64,000 bases of DNA from Bacteroides sp. 51 (lineage in GTDB: Bacteria; Bacteroidota; Bacteroidia; Bacteroidales; Bacteroidaceae). Position 1 is the stretch's first letter; each line of letters opens with the position of its first letter. Below, piece by piece: positions 1-8,568 of the stretch. The DNA lies in the NCBI RefSeq assembly GCF_010500965.1, contig NZ_QVMI01000032.1, positions 4,048 to 68,047 of the forward strand, read 5' to 3'. Made by a program: the position numbers and the translations under genes. Under the pieces are notes generated by a model that was given only the letters and a program-made list of their open reading frames with translations, had not been told where the DNA came from and did no database searches.

Positions 1-4
1 GTTT

Positions 5-88
5 AGCGTGAGTGGCTGTTGCTTATCTAAGAGGTGGGCAATGCGAAGGCCTGAGAACTAGATAAGTGATAAGTTCTCACGCTTTTTT
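5..88 (+). terminator. Stem-loop with T-run, end of an upstream transcript
   Basis: An inner hairpin pairs GAGAACT (53-59) with AGTTCTC (72-78). A longer closing stem can pair AGCGTGAG (5-12) with CTCACGCT (76-83), and a T-run follows at 83-88. It looks like an intrinsic terminator, or the 3' part of a structured RNA that starts before the window. I do not recognise an RNA family. Confidence 0.5.
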
Positions 89-131
89 ATTGTTTAACCC
101 AGCTAACTCACGTTAGCACTAACGCCATGCG

Positions 132-653
132 ATGAAATATTACATACTTAGTACTATCGAACGAATCAAACAGTATAGTGGACAGCTTGATGCAGAATCT
201 ATATTATACAATCGCTCATGGGAAGTTCTTAATGAGGAGAATAGCAAAGAAGTCTTCATATTCAGACCGAATAATGAGCTGTTATTGTCTATTAACGGGA
301 AGGTTCAGAGAGGCAGATGGGAATTACTGCCAAATCGCAGCCTTTTGATAGATATTAATAATGAAACCTACCTGCTAAGACCACAGTTCGTTAATAATCA
401 ATACCTCTCTTTACAGTTAAGCGGAAATGAAGGCTCACTGATACTTATTGATGAAGATGTTAAAGAACAACTTCTACTTAATACTGTACAAGCTTTGGAA
501 CAGCACCTACTTTCAATATATCAAAAGGAAGAAGAGATGCCCGAGGAACAACCAGAAGACAAAGAGGAACATGCTGGAGAATATTTCATGGGCTGTTTAA
601 TTATTGTATCGGTATTTGTCATATTAGGATTTCTAATAATCACTCAAAGTTAA
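132..653 (+). CDS. Hypothetical protein with C-terminal membrane anchor
   Basis: This 173-residue protein is not recognised. There is no signal peptide. The first 145 or so residues are mixed and soluble-looking, with a Glu-rich stretch near 130-147. One hydrophobic segment near 152-170 ends the protein, so it is probably a tail-anchored inner-membrane protein with its bulk in the cytoplasm. No catalytic motif is visible. The ATG at 132 is the only sensible start, since an ATG at 126 closes after two codons. It is the first of three same-strand orphan genes beside a tRNA gene, which suggests accessory DNA rather than a core operon. Confidence 0.6.
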   Translation: MKYYILSTIERIKQYSGQLDAESILYNRSWEVLNEENSKEVFIFRPNNELLLSINGKVQRGRWELLPNRSLLIDINNETYLLRPQFVNNQYLSLQLSGNEGSLILIDEDVKEQLLLNTVQALEQHLLSIYQKEEEMPEEQPEDKEEHAGEYFMGCLIIVSVFVILGFLIITQS

Positions 654-656
654 CAT

Positions 657-690
657 AGCATGTGACCTTACGGGTGTTCCTTCGCATGCT
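657..690 (+). other. Imperfect hairpin after first orphan gene
   Basis: AGCATG (657-662) pairs with CATGCT (685-690) just after the upstream stop codon. There is no T-run. Similar GC-richer hairpins follow the next two genes at 1189-1209 and 1667-1694. They could be terminators, mRNA-stabilising stems or recombination sites. Confidence 0.4.
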
Positions 691-745
691 TACATCTCAA
701 TATCTGTTACAGAGGAACTGGCAGAAGTAATAAATTTATTTACAA

Positions 746-1174
746 ATGAAAACATTTAGATTATTAAGCTACCTACTGGTCGCTGTGTTAAGTTTTAGCT
801 TCGTATCATGTTCAGACGATGATGACGATGTGAGTTATTCTACTTCAATCCTTGGTACATGGCAGATTTCTCATTCAAAAGGTTCGGAAGTCTATAATGG
901 AAACGAGTATACTTGGGATGATGCAGAAGATGAAGACTTCTGGGTATTCAATTCTGATGGTACTGGTTACAACTATTATTCTAATGAAACTGGTAAGTAT
1001 TATTTTGACTGGAGTATTAAAGGTGACGTGATGACATTCCAAGGAGACATAGATATGGATAAGTGCATTATTAAGCAGTTGACATCTGATAAGCTGGTCG
1101 TATTTCATACATGGAGCAGTGTAGAGTATGAAGGAGAAGGTGAATGTACAGATACTTATCGAAGGATAAAGTAG
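746..1174 (+). CDS. Lipocalin-like lipoprotein
   Basis: The 142-residue protein has a lipoprotein signal ending VSC, with the acceptor Cys at residue 22. An Asp run follows directly (SDDDDD), the type of signal that sends Bacteroidales lipoproteins to the cell surface. The mature part begins with a GTWQIS segment and continues with alternating strands such as FWVFNSDGTGY and YYFDWSIKGD. That is the pattern of the small lipocalin-like beta-barrel lipoproteins common in Bacteroides. Ligand and role are unknown. Confidence is high that it is a surface lipoprotein and moderate for the lipocalin fold. Confidence 0.75.
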   Translation: MKTFRLLSYLLVAVLSFSFVSCSDDDDDVSYSTSILGTWQISHSKGSEVYNGNEYTWDDAEDEDFWVFNSDGTGYNYYSNETGKYYFDWSIKGDVMTFQGDIDMDKCIIKQLTSDKLVVFHTWSSVEYEGEGECTDTYRRIK

Positions 1175-1188
1175 ATTATTAATAATTG

Positions 1189-1209
1189 GCAGGCGGGTCA
1201 TCCGCTTGC
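1189..1209 (+). other. Compact GC-rich hairpin
   Basis: GCAGGCGG (1189-1196) pairs with CCGCTTGC (1202-1209) around a 5-nt loop, with one G-U pair. It sits 15 bases after the lipocalin-like gene and before the next start. There is no T-run, so terminator function is unproven. Confidence 0.45.
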
Positions 1210-1231
1210 TACTTTGAAACTAAAATATCTT

Positions 1232-1660
1232 ATGAAGAATATTGCAATATTAATTCTTTTATCGCTCACGATGTTGAGTTGCAGCAGCGATAAGAATGAA
1301 GAATCAGAAGTAAAAGAAACTCGTACAGTTATGGCAGTTTGCCAATATCAAGATGTATCCAAGAGTGAGATAATTGGAACTATAGGAATGAATATTCAGT
1401 GGACTACTATTAGTATTGAATATGTAAATGATGTACCAACCAGAACTATCGGAGTGGTTCCTGTATGGGATACGTCTAAATATTCTATTGAAAGTCTGTC
1501 AGATCCATACAAGGCATCTTCAAGCATGTATCGAGGTACACTATCAGAACTAATTTCTTATCAGGCTGATATACCTTCTGATATTAATAGGTTCGTCCCT
1601 CAATATGCGATTACAATAATGTACTATGGTGGGAATGGAGCGTATAGAATATATTTCTAA
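1232..1660 (+). CDS. Small lipoprotein of unknown function
   Basis: I start this at ATG 1232 rather than the in-frame TTG at 1214, because the ATG gives a clean lipoprotein signal: two Lys-poor polar residues, a run of Ile/Leu, then MLSC with the Cys at residue 17, followed by SSDKNEESEV. The protein has 142 residues. The mature region is rich in beta-prone residues and Tyr, with no recognised domain. It probably sits in the outer membrane. It is third in the row of orphan genes next to the tRNA and has no visible functional partner. Confidence 0.6.
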   Translation: MKNIAILILLSLTMLSCSSDKNEESEVKETRTVMAVCQYQDVSKSEIIGTIGMNIQWTTISIEYVNDVPTRTIGVVPVWDTSKYSIESLSDPYKASSSMYRGTLSELISYQADIPSDINRFVPQYAITIMYYGGNGAYRIYF

Positions 1661-1666
1661 AGCAAT

Positions 1667-1694
1667 GCAGCAAGTGAAGCGGTTCGTTTGCTGC
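1667..1694 (+). other. Hairpin after third orphan gene
   Basis: GCAGCAA (1667-1673) pairs with TTGCTGC (1688-1694), starting 6 bases after the stop codon. No T-run follows. The stretch from 1695 to 1787 shows no other feature. Confidence 0.45.
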
Positions 1695-1791
1695 CCTGTT
1701 AATTAAATGAGAGATTGATAATATTATTTACACTTGTTACACTCTTGGAGAGGTCACCGTACCGTAAACCGTCACTTGCACCCAAAAGAAA

Positions 1792-1826
1792 AAGGCACCC
1801 AGAAGTGGAAGCCTCCCAAATGCCTT
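1792..1826 (-). terminator. Terminator of the tRNA-Met transcript
   Basis: Read on the minus strand, AAGGCA and TGCCTT (1821-1826 and 1792-1797) pair and are followed by a short T-run. The hairpin lies 14 bases beyond the tRNA 3' end, as expected for an intrinsic terminator. Confidence 0.6.
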
Positions 1827-1839
1827 ATTCTATCTGAAG

Positions 1840-1913
1840 TAGCGGGACCGAGAATTGAACTCGGGACCTCATGATTATGAATCATGCGCTCTAACCGACT
1901 GAGCTATCCCGCC
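1840..1913 (-). tRNA. tRNA-Met (CAT anticodon)
   Basis: A full 74-nt cloverleaf can be drawn on the minus strand. The 7-bp acceptor pairs GGCGGGA with TCCCGCT, with a G-U first pair. The D arm is GCTC/GAGC, the anticodon stem CATGA/TCATG holds the loop TTCATAA, and the T stem is CCGAG/CTCGG. The discriminator is A and CCA is not encoded. The anticodon stem lacks the three G-C pairs of initiator tRNA, so this is elongator tRNA-Met or the lysidine-modified tRNA-Ile2. I cannot separate those two by eye. Confidence 0.93.
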
Positions 1914-1933
1914 ATCATTTCTGATTGCGGGTG

Positions 1934-1964
1934 CAAAGATATGTGTTTCTTCGAATATTCCAAA
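1934..1964 (-). promoter_or_regulatory. tRNA-Met promoter
   Basis: On the minus strand a perfect Bacteroides -33 TTTG (1961-1964) is separated by 19 bases from a perfect -7 TATCTTTG (1934-1941). Transcription would start a few bases upstream of the mature tRNA 5' end at 1913. Confidence 0.85.
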
Positions 1965-2134
1965 ACATTTCGGGTGATTTTCTGTTTTTTCTTTCAGAGA
2001 AGTAGTTCACATATCCAATACCATCGTCGTTTACAGGCGTATGAATGTGGTAAAAAAATAAAGTATGGCAAATATGCTTGGTAGTTTGAAAAAAGTATTT
2101 ATATTGCCAAACGTAATTTAAAACGAAAACAACT

Positions 2135-2521
2135 ATGAAAAGGGAGAAAATACATTTGGAATACGCTCTGAATGCGACCTCCAAGAACATTATATGGTCG
2201 TCTATCAGTACCCCGGCGGGTTTGGAAGAGTGGTTTGCCGATAAAGTTCTGTCTAATGATAAAATTGTGACCTTTTTTTGGGGGAAAACCGAAAGCCGTG
2301 AAGCAGAGATCATCGCTATCCGTGCTTATGCCTACATACGCTTCCGCTGGTTGGACGACGAAAATGAAAGGGAATACTTTGAAATCAAAATGTCAAACAA
2401 CGAACTAACCAACGATTTCGTTCTGGAAGTAACCGATTTTGCCGACGAAGACGAAGCCGACGATCAAAGAGATTTGTGGAACTCACAAATTGAACGCCTG
2501 AGGCGAGCCTTCGGCTTTTGA
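2135..2521 (+). CDS. START-like domain protein
   Basis: The 128-residue cytoplasmic protein has no signal peptide. It has the layout of the small START/AHSA1-like (helix-grip) proteins of Bacteroidetes: an N-terminal strand (IHLEYALNATS), a helix with a Trp-Phe pair (GLEEWFADKV), a central sheet (VTFFWGKTESREAEI), and a long amphipathic C-terminal helix ending RLRRAFGF. Members bind hydrophobic ligands, but no ligand is known for this family. It lies directly upstream of the LptF/LptG gene on the same strand. A repeat and a separate promoter stand between them, so they need not be cotranscribed. Confidence 0.75.
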   Translation: MKREKIHLEYALNATSKNIIWSSISTPAGLEEWFADKVLSNDKIVTFFWGKTESREAEIIAIRAYAYIRFRWLDDENEREYFEIKMSNNELTNDFVLEVTDFADEDEADDQRDLWNSQIERLRRAFGF

Positions 2522-2526
2522 GGGTT

Positions 2527-2608
2527 TTTGAAACGCAGATTAACATAGATTATCACAGATTTAAGACCAATATTATCTGTGGTAATCTGTCTTAATCTGC
2601 GTTTCAAA
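2527..2608. repeat. 34-bp imperfect palindromic repeat
   Basis: Two 34-nt arms (2527-2560 and 2575-2608) are inverted copies differing at 3 positions, around a 14-nt AT-rich loop. The arms contain AACGCAGATTAA-type words that I associate with short repeats between Bacteroides genes. It could act as a terminator-like stem or be a short dispersed repeat. Confidence 0.75.
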
Positions 2609-2662
2609 CTTAAAACTTCCTAAGTTTAGCAGGGAAATTATCTACTAATTCTTTTTTTGTAC

Positions 2663-2670
2663 TACTTTTG
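2663..2670 (+). promoter_or_regulatory. Probable -7 element for the lptF/G-ribBA genes
   Basis: TACTTTTG matches the TAnnTTTG consensus and lies 27 bases before the start codon at 2697. I see no good TTTG at the -33 spacing, so strength is uncertain. Confidence 0.55.
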
Positions 2671-2696
2671 CATCTTAATTACACAGACTAATTTAG

Positions 2697-4595
2697 ATGC
2701 TTCGAATAAAAAAGCTAGATATATTTATTTTAAAGAGTTTCGGAACACTCTTTATCGGCACCTTTTTTATTTGCCTTTTCATCTTCATGCTGCAATTCTT
2801 ATGGAGATATGTTGATGAACTGGTGGGTAAGGGGTTGGAGATGAGCGTACTTGCTCAATTCTTCTACTACTCCGCGTTAAGTCTGATCCCGGCATCTATG
2901 CCATTGGCCATTCTGCTGGCCGCTTTAATCACCTTTGGTAATTTTGGTGAGCGTTATGAACTCCTGGCGATGAAAGCTGCCGGTATCTCCCTGCTCAAAA
3001 TTATGCGGCCGCTGATTGTGTTTGTTGTCATATTAAGTTGCACTTCATTCTTCTTCCAAAATGTAGTCGGTCCGCAGGCACAGGCCAAACTCTATACCCT
3101 GCTTTGGTCCATGCGGCAAAAATCTCCCGAGTTGGACATTCCCGAAGGTGCATTCTACGATGAAATCGACGGTTACAACCTATATGTGAAAAAGAAAGAC
3201 CGGAAAACCGGCTGGCTATACGATGTAACCATCTATGAACTGTCTAATGGCTTCGAAAATGCCCGTATCATTACGGCCGACTCGGGACGTTTGGAGATGA
3301 CGGCAGACAAACAGCACCTTTACCTGCATTTATATAGCGGCCATCTCTTCGAGAATCTGAGATCGCAGAATGCAAACGACAAAAACGTACCGTATCGGCG
3401 GGAGTCGTTCCGTGAAAAACATTCCCTGATCGATTTTAACTCCGACTTCAATCTGATGGATGCCAGCTTTATGAGCAATCAGTCCAACAGTAAAAACCTG
3501 CGAATGCTGCAAGCATCCATCGACTCGATGACTGTAATGAATGACAGTATCGGGCGGAGATATTATACAGATGCCAAAGCCGGGGTGTTCCAGAATATTA
3601 CAGGCTTGTCCAAGGAAGATACGGTGAAGATAGAAACCGCCAATATGGCCAGCTATAATGTAGATAGCCTCTTCGACCGTTCGACTCTTGCCCAGAAACA
3701 GAAAATCATAACGTCGGCAGTAAACCGGACGGATAATCAAAAAAGTGATTGGAACTTCAAAAGCCTGACCATTGGCTCGAACGACCAGAACATCCGTAGG
3801 CACCGAACAGAATGGCACCAGAAGTTTACGCTGGCCCTGTCCTGCCTGTTCTTCTTCTTTATCGGCGCCCCATTGGGAGCCATCATCCGTAAAGGAGGGT
3901 TGGGAATGCCCGTCGTTATATCCGTCTTGATCTTCATCGTTTATTATGTAATCAACAACATGGGGTACAAAATGGCGCGCGATGGCAAGTGGATTATGTT
4001 CATGGGAATGTGGTTAAGCTCCGCTATACTCGGGCCATTGGGCGCCTTCCTTACCTATAAGTCCAATAGAGACTCTGTGGTGCTGAATGCCGATGCCTAT
4101 ATCGGCTGGTTTAAGCGTGTATTGGGTATCCGTAGTGTGCGTAATATCGCTCGTAAGGACGTTATTATTCATGACCCCGATTATGCAGCGCTTCCAAAAG
4201 AACTGGATGCTCTTGTTTACGAATGTGAAGCATACATTAAAACACACCAGTTGACCAAAGCCCCGAATTATTATCAACTGTGGATGAATGAAGGCGTTGA
4301 TCAGGAAATGGTGCAAATAAACGATCATCTGGAAGGTCTGGTAGAACAAATGTCCAATACAAAGTCCTTCAAACTACTGAATGCCTTGAATAATTATCCG
4401 ATTATACCCGTTGCCGCACATTCCCGCCCATTCAATATTCATTGGTTGAATGTGCTGTTTGGGGCGCTTTTCCCCATAGGATTATTCTTTTATTTCCGGA
4501 TATGGATCTTTAGAATCCGACTGCAAAAAGACCTGGAACGTGTCATCACTACAAGTAAAGACATACAGGTGTTACTCAACGATAAAATAGATTAA
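2697..4595 (+). CDS. LptF/LptG (YjgP/YjgQ) family permease
   Basis: The 632-residue inner-membrane protein belongs to the LptF/LptG family. These proteins form the transmembrane part of the ABC machine that pulls LPS from the inner membrane into the Lpt bridge. The first 130 residues hold three membrane helices. A periplasmic beta-rich domain follows from about 130 to 365, with hydrophobic helices again at about 370-470. The C-terminal extension has one more helix near 585-605 and makes the protein nearly twice the length of E. coli LptF, as is usual in Bacteroidetes. The name LptF or LptG cannot be decided from sequence. ribBA follows after 2 bases. Confidence 0.88.
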   Translation: MLRIKKLDIFILKSFGTLFIGTFFICLFIFMLQFLWRYVDELVGKGLEMSVLAQFFYYSALSLIPASMPLAILLAALITFGNFGERYELLAMKAAGISLLKIMRPLIVFVVILSCTSFFFQNVVGPQAQAKLYTLLWSMRQKSPELDIPEGAFYDEIDGYNLYVKKKDRKTGWLYDVTIYELSNGFENARIITADSGRLEMTADKQHLYLHLYSGHLFENLRSQNANDKNVPYRRESFREKHSLIDFNSDFNLMDASFMSNQSNSKNLRMLQASIDSMTVMNDSIGRRYYTDAKAGVFQNITGLSKEDTVKIETANMASYNVDSLFDRSTLAQKQKIITSAVNRTDNQKSDWNFKSLTIGSNDQNIRRHRTEWHQKFTLALSCLFFFFIGAPLGAIIRKGGLGMPVVISVLIFIVYYVINNMGYKMARDGKWIMFMGMWLSSAILGPLGAFLTYKSNRDSVVLNADAYIGWFKRVLGIRSVRNIARKDVIIHDPDYAALPKELDALVYECEAYIKTHQLTKAPNYYQLWMNEGVDQEMVQINDHLEGLVEQMSNTKSFKLLNALNNYPIIPVAAHSRPFNIHWLNVLFGALFPIGLFFYFRIWIFRIRLQKDLERVITTSKDIQVLLNDKID

Positions 4596-4597
4596 TT

Positions 4598-5812
4598 ATG
4601 GAAGAAATAAAACTCAATACCATTGATGAGGCGATTGCCGACTTTAAAGAAGGAAAATTTCTGATTGTGGTAGATGATGAGGATCGTGAGAACGAGGGAG
4701 ACTTCATCATTGCCGCCGAGAAAATAACCCCGGAAGCCGTAAACTTCATGATTACAAACGGTCGTGGCGTTTTGTGCGCTCCGATTACCGAAGAACGTTG
4801 TGCCGAACTGGAACTGGAGATGCAAACCTCTGCCAATACCTCTATATACGAAACCCCATTTACTGTAACCGTCGACCTATTGCCGGGTTGCACCACCGGA
4901 GTTTCTATGCACGACCGCGCCGCTACCATTCGTGCACTGGCCGATCCGGGTACAAAACCTACAGATCTGGGACGCCCCGGACACCTGAGTCCTCTTCGTG
5001 CCCGTTCGCGAGGCGTACTGCGCCGTGCCGGACATACGGAGGCAACGATAGACCTTGCCCGCTTGTCGGGACTTTATCCGGCGGGTGCTCTGATTGAAAT
5101 AATCAATGAAGACGGTACAATGGCCCGTTTGCCACAACTGATGGAAGTATCGAAGAAGTACGACATCAAGATTATCTCCATTAAAGACCTGATCGCTTAC
5201 CGGTTGAATATGGAATCTATCGTAGAAAGAGGCGTTGAGGTAGATATGCCAACCGAATACGGACATTTCCACCTGATTCCTTTCCGTCAGAAATCCAATG
5301 GCTTGGAACATATCGCCCTGATTAAAGGCGAATGGAAGAAAGACGAACCGATACTTGTGCGTGTTCACTCCTCTTGTATGACCGGAGATATATTCGGTTC
5401 CTGTCGTTGCGACTGTGGTGAACAACTGCATAAAGCCATGCAAATGGTACAGGAAGCCGGCAAAGGCGTTATTGTTTATATGAACCAGGAAGGGCGTGGC
5501 ATTGGGCTGATGAACAAAATGGCGGCTTACAAACTTCAGGAAGAAGGGCTGGATACAGTAGATGCTAATCTGCATTTAGGTTTTGCTGCCGATGAGCGCG
5601 ACTATGGCGTTGGTGCTCAAATCTTACGTTCGGTAGGGGTGACCAAGATGAAGCTAATGTCCAATAATCCGGTGAAGCGCGTTGGCCTGGAAGCCTATGG
5701 ATTGGAGATTACAGACACCGTGCCTATTGAGATTGCACCGAATCAATACAATGAACGTTACCTGAAAACAAAGAAAGAAAGAATGGGGCATACGTTGCAT
5801 TTTAATAAGTAA
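4598..5812 (+). CDS. ribBA: Bifunctional DHBP synthase / GTP cyclohydrolase II
   Basis: This 404-residue enzyme supplies both starting materials for riboflavin. The N-terminal half (about 1-205) is 3,4-dihydroxy-2-butanone-4-phosphate synthase, with the acidic motif [11 protein letters not shown] and the [11 protein letters not shown] segment. The C-terminal half (about 210-404) is GTP cyclohydrolase II, with the zinc Cys pattern [18 protein letters not shown] and the downstream NQEGRGIGL loop. Both active sites look intact. It starts 2 bases after the permease stop and is probably translated from the same mRNA. No FMN riboswitch is visible in front, so the gene is probably constitutive. Confidence 0.95.
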   Translation: MEEIKLNTIDEAIADFKEGKFLIVVDDEDRENEGDFIIAAEKITPEAVNFMITNGRGVLCAPITEERCAELELEMQTSANTSIYETPFTVTVDLLPGCTTGVSMHDRAATIRALADPGTKPTDLGRPGHLSPLRARSRGVLRRAGHTEATIDLARLSGLYPAGALIEIINEDGTMARLPQLMEVSKKYDIKIISIKDLIAYRLNMESIVERGVEVDMPTEYGHFHLIPFRQKSNGLEHIALIKGEWKKDEPILVRVHSSCMTGDIFGSCRCDCGEQLHKAMQMVQEAGKGVIVYMNQEGRGIGLMNKMAAYKLQEEGLDTVDANLHLGFAADERDYGVGAQILRSVGVTKMKLMSNNPVKRVGLEAYGLEITDTVPIEIAPNQYNERYLKTKKERMGHTLHFNK

Positions 5813-5896
5813 AATGCATAGTTTGCTTTCATAATTCAAATATAATCGCTTATTTTGCAGCTAAATTTGAGAAACAACCCTAAAAGTATAAACAAA

Positions 5897-7090
5897 ATGA
5901 ATCAGTTATCAGATCGTTTGAACAGTTTGTCTCCTTCCGAGACGCTTGCGATGTCGCAAAAAAGCAATGAGTTGAAAGCTCAAGGTATTGATGTCATTAA
6001 CCTCAGTGTAGGTGAACCAGACTTTAATACACCTGACCACATTAAGGAAGCTGCAAAGAAAGCCGTAGACGATAATTATTCTCGTTACTCTCCGGTTCCG
6101 GGATATCCTGCGTTGCGTGAAGCGATTGTGAAAAAGCTGAAAGCTGAAAACGATCTTGATTTTAGCGCTGCTCAAATCCTTTGCTCAAACGGTGCAAAGC
6201 AATCGGTATGTAATGTGCTGATGGCGCTTATCAACCCGGGCGATGAAGTGATTATTCCTGCTCCATATTGGGTAAGTTACCCTGAAATGGTGAAGTTGGC
6301 CGAAGGAACAAGTGTTATTGTACCTGCTGGTATCGAACAGGATTTTAAAATCACTCCTGCGCAATTGGAAGCAGCCATTACACCGAAAACAAAGGCAATC
6401 ATTCTTTGCTCTCCATCTAACCCGACGGGTTCTGTATATACAAAAGAAGAGCTGGCTGGTTTGGCTGCTGTGTTGGCAAAACATCCGCAGGTGATCATCA
6501 TTGCCGATGAAATCTACGAACATATCAACTACATTGGCAAGCACCAGAGCATCGCTCAATTCCCGGAAGTACGCGACCGTGTTGTGATCGTAAACGGAGT
6601 ATCTAAAGCCTATGCAATGACAGGATGGAGAATTGGTTTCATCGCTGGTCCGCAATGGATCGTATCTGCATGTAACAAACTTCAGGGACAATACACCTCA
6701 GGTCCTTGCTCTGTATCGCAGAAAGCTGCTGAGGCTGCTTATGTCGGAACGCAGGAACCTGTTGCGGAAATGCGTAAAGCATTTGAGCGTCGTCGCGACC
6801 TGATCGTAAAACTGGCGAAGGAAATCCCCGGATTTGAAGTAAACGTACCACAAGGTGCATTCTACCTTTTCCCTAAATGCGACTCTCATTATGGCAAATC
6901 TTTTGGTGATCGTAAGATCAATGATGCCGGCGATCTGGCTATGTATCTGTTGGAAGAAGGCCACGTTGCCTGTGTAGGTGGTACTGCATTCGGTGCACCC
7001 GACTGCATTCGTATGAGCTACGCTACTTCGGACGAGAATATCGTTGAAGCTATGCGCCGGATTAAGGAAGCGCTAGCTAAATTAAAGTAG
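5897..7090 (+). CDS. Aspartate aminotransferase, PLP fold type I
   Basis: I choose ATG 5897 (397 residues), since the family begins just before the SVGEPDF motif and the TTG at 5855 would add an atypical tail. The PLP-binding Lys is in NGVSKAYAMTGW (about residue 237). The PSNPTG motif and the Arg of the RMSYATS segment that binds the substrate carboxylate are present. It transfers the amino group between aspartate/glutamate and oxo acids in the cytoplasm. Some relatives prefer aromatic or branched substrates, so specificity is inferred. A strong palindrome follows the gene. Confidence 0.9.
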   Translation: MNQLSDRLNSLSPSETLAMSQKSNELKAQGIDVINLSVGEPDFNTPDHIKEAAKKAVDDNYSRYSPVPGYPALREAIVKKLKAENDLDFSAAQILCSNGAKQSVCNVLMALINPGDEVIIPAPYWVSYPEMVKLAEGTSVIVPAGIEQDFKITPAQLEAAITPKTKAIILCSPSNPTGSVYTKEELAGLAAVLAKHPQVIIIADEIYEHINYIGKHQSIAQFPEVRDRVVIVNGVSKAYAMTGWRIGFIAGPQWIVSACNKLQGQYTSGPCSVSQKAAEAAYVGTQEPVAEMRKAFERRRDLIVKLAKEIPGFEVNVPQGAFYLFPKCDSHYGKSFGDRKINDAGDLAMYLLEEGHVACVGGTAFGAPDCIRMSYATSDENIVEAMRRIKEALAKLK

Positions 7091-7117
7091 TATAAAAAAA
7101 GCTGTCTAAAAGTAAAT

Positions 7118-7157
7118 AATTCCCGTAGAGTTGGTTTAAACCAACTCTACGGGAATT
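7118..7157. terminator. Bidirectional terminator, perfect 18-bp stem
   Basis: A 40-nt perfect palindrome centred on TTTAAA gives an 18-bp stem with a 4-nt loop. A T-rich tract follows on the plus strand, and an A-rich tract before it serves the minus strand. It separates the convergent aminotransferase and GH109 genes and closes both transcripts. Confidence 0.9.
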
Positions 7158-7162
7158 GCTTT

Positions 7163-8551
7163 TTATAGAGCGAACTTCACTCCCTGAACCCTATTCCAAT
7201 TCCCACGCGTGAAATCCGGAATTTCAACAGGTGCGGAGTTATTATCAAGCGATATTTCTGTTAATGGTATCAGGCAACACCATTCGGCCAGATCATACAC
7301 ATCCATATCAAGTGCAAGACCTTTCTGCAAACAATAAACCAAGCGATAATCCATAATAAAGTCCATACCTCCGTGACCGCCTACTTGTTTGGCTTGTTCT
7401 TCTATATCTTTTACAATAGGATGTTTGTACTCTTCCATTAGTGCTTTACGTATATTCTCCGGAATAAACTGATGCGCATTCAGGTCTTCATGGTTTTTGG
7501 TCAATGAAGCATCTAAATTTTCACTACTCAAAGCGTAACCCTCTACGGGATATTTATTGGCAAAACCCTTTTCTCCTGTAAGTTGGTACATGCGACTATA
7601 CGGACGGGGAGAAGTAACATTATGCTCAATAAGTATGGATTTACCATTCTCGGTACTGATAAGTGTATTGGTATGATCCCCGTTACGGAAATTATCGACT
7701 TCCTGGCCGTCTCTTTTCTTCAAGAAAGCAGGATTGCCGATTGCCTTAGTATCAACGGATACCAGATAATTCATTTTATCACCGCGGTGTATATTCATTG
7801 CCTGACATACCGGGCCAAGTCCATGGGTAGGATAAACGTCGCCACGATGTGTCTTATTAAAATCCATACGCCAATCCTTCCAGTATTCATCCCAGTAGGG
7901 TTGAAGACCATGTATGTAAGCGCCTTCTCCATGAATTATTTCTCCTAACAAGCCTTGCTGAACCATGTTCAATGTCGTTAACTCAAAGAAATCATATACA
8001 CAATTTTCAAGTTGCATACAATGTTTACGCGTTCGCTCTGAAGTATTGATCAACGCCCATATTTCATCCATTGTCATAGCTGCCGGTACTTCTATAGCTA
8101 CATGTTTGCCGTCATTCATTGCTTGTACACCGATTTTGGCGTGGCTTTTCCAGTCGGTAGCCACATAAATAAGGTCTACATTGGGCAACGCAGTAACCTT
8201 GCGCCACACCGAGGTATCTCCATAAAACTCCTGCGCTTTGGGAAGCCCTCTTTCTTCAAGCATTTTATTGACCTTCTCTGTGTTTTTCTGCTCCACATCA
8301 CACAACGCAATGATTTCTACTCCCGGTATGTGTGTTATGCGGTTTACTGCTCCCGGACCACGCATGCCCAACCCAATAAAAGCAACACGGACTACGGGTA
8401 GCGGTTCTGCTCTTAACTCCAATACATCGGTTTGACCAGCAGGGCGTTCAAGAACAGGAGTTTTGATCAGGAAAGACTGTTCTTTATTTGAGGAATTGTT
8501 ACAACCGAGTAGCAATAAACATGCAGAGAATAATAGAATAAATTTCTTCAT
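7163..8551 (-). CDS. GH109 family protein (NAD-dependent alpha-N-acetylgalactosaminidase type)
   Basis: The 462-residue lipoprotein (acceptor Cys17 in LLGC) has an N-terminal Rossmann domain with FIGLGMRGPGAV at 58-69. Its C-terminal domain contains the GDVYPTHGLGPV motif with His243 and a GGHGGMDF motif. This is the pattern of GH109, which removes terminal alpha-GalNAc by an NAD-dependent oxidation, elimination and reduction cycle. Non-GH109 Gfo/Idh oxidoreductases share the fold, so activity is inferred from the motifs. It is the last gene of the polysaccharide utilisation locus and probably faces the periplasm or cell surface. Confidence 0.85.
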   Translation of the reverse strand: MKKFILLFSACLLLLGCNNSSNKEQSFLIKTPVLERPAGQTDVLELRAEPLPVVRVAFIGLGMRGPGAVNRITHIPGVEIIALCDVEQKNTEKVNKMLEERGLPKAQEFYGDTSVWRKVTALPNVDLIYVATDWKSHAKIGVQAMNDGKHVAIEVPAAMTMDEIWALINTSERTRKHCMQLENCVYDFFELTTLNMVQQGLLGEIIHGEGAYIHGLQPYWDEYWKDWRMDFNKTHRGDVYPTHGLGPVCQAMNIHRGDKMNYLVSVDTKAIGNPAFLKKRDGQEVDNFRNGDHTNTLISTENGKSILIEHNVTSPRPYSRMYQLTGEKGFANKYPVEGYALSSENLDASLTKNHEDLNAHQFIPENIRKALMEEYKHPIVKDIEEQAKQVGGHGGMDFIMDYRLVYCLQKGLALDMDVYDLAEWCCLIPLTEISLDNNSAPVEIPDFTRGNWNRVQGVKFAL

Positions 8552-8568
8552 AATATAATTACTGTATA

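Noticed and set aside
657-1694. Integron attC sites after the three orphan genes
   Set aside because: I looked for the RYYYAAC and GTTRRRY core sites flanking the hairpins and did not find convincing pairs, and no integron integrase is in the window.
1884-2084. 66-codon ORF on the plus strand
   Set aside because: It overlaps the tRNA-Met gene and its promoter on the opposite strand and has no protein-like features.
4877-5575. 232-codon antisense ORF inside ribBA
   Set aside because: It is a shadow of a highly conserved enzyme gene in another frame. No domain is visible and ribBA explains the region fully.
7163-8551. Plain Gfo/Idh/MocA sugar dehydrogenase
   Set aside because: The fold is shared, but the GLGMRGPGAV start, the YPTHGLGPV motif, the lipoprotein signal and the place in a glycan locus fit GH109 better.
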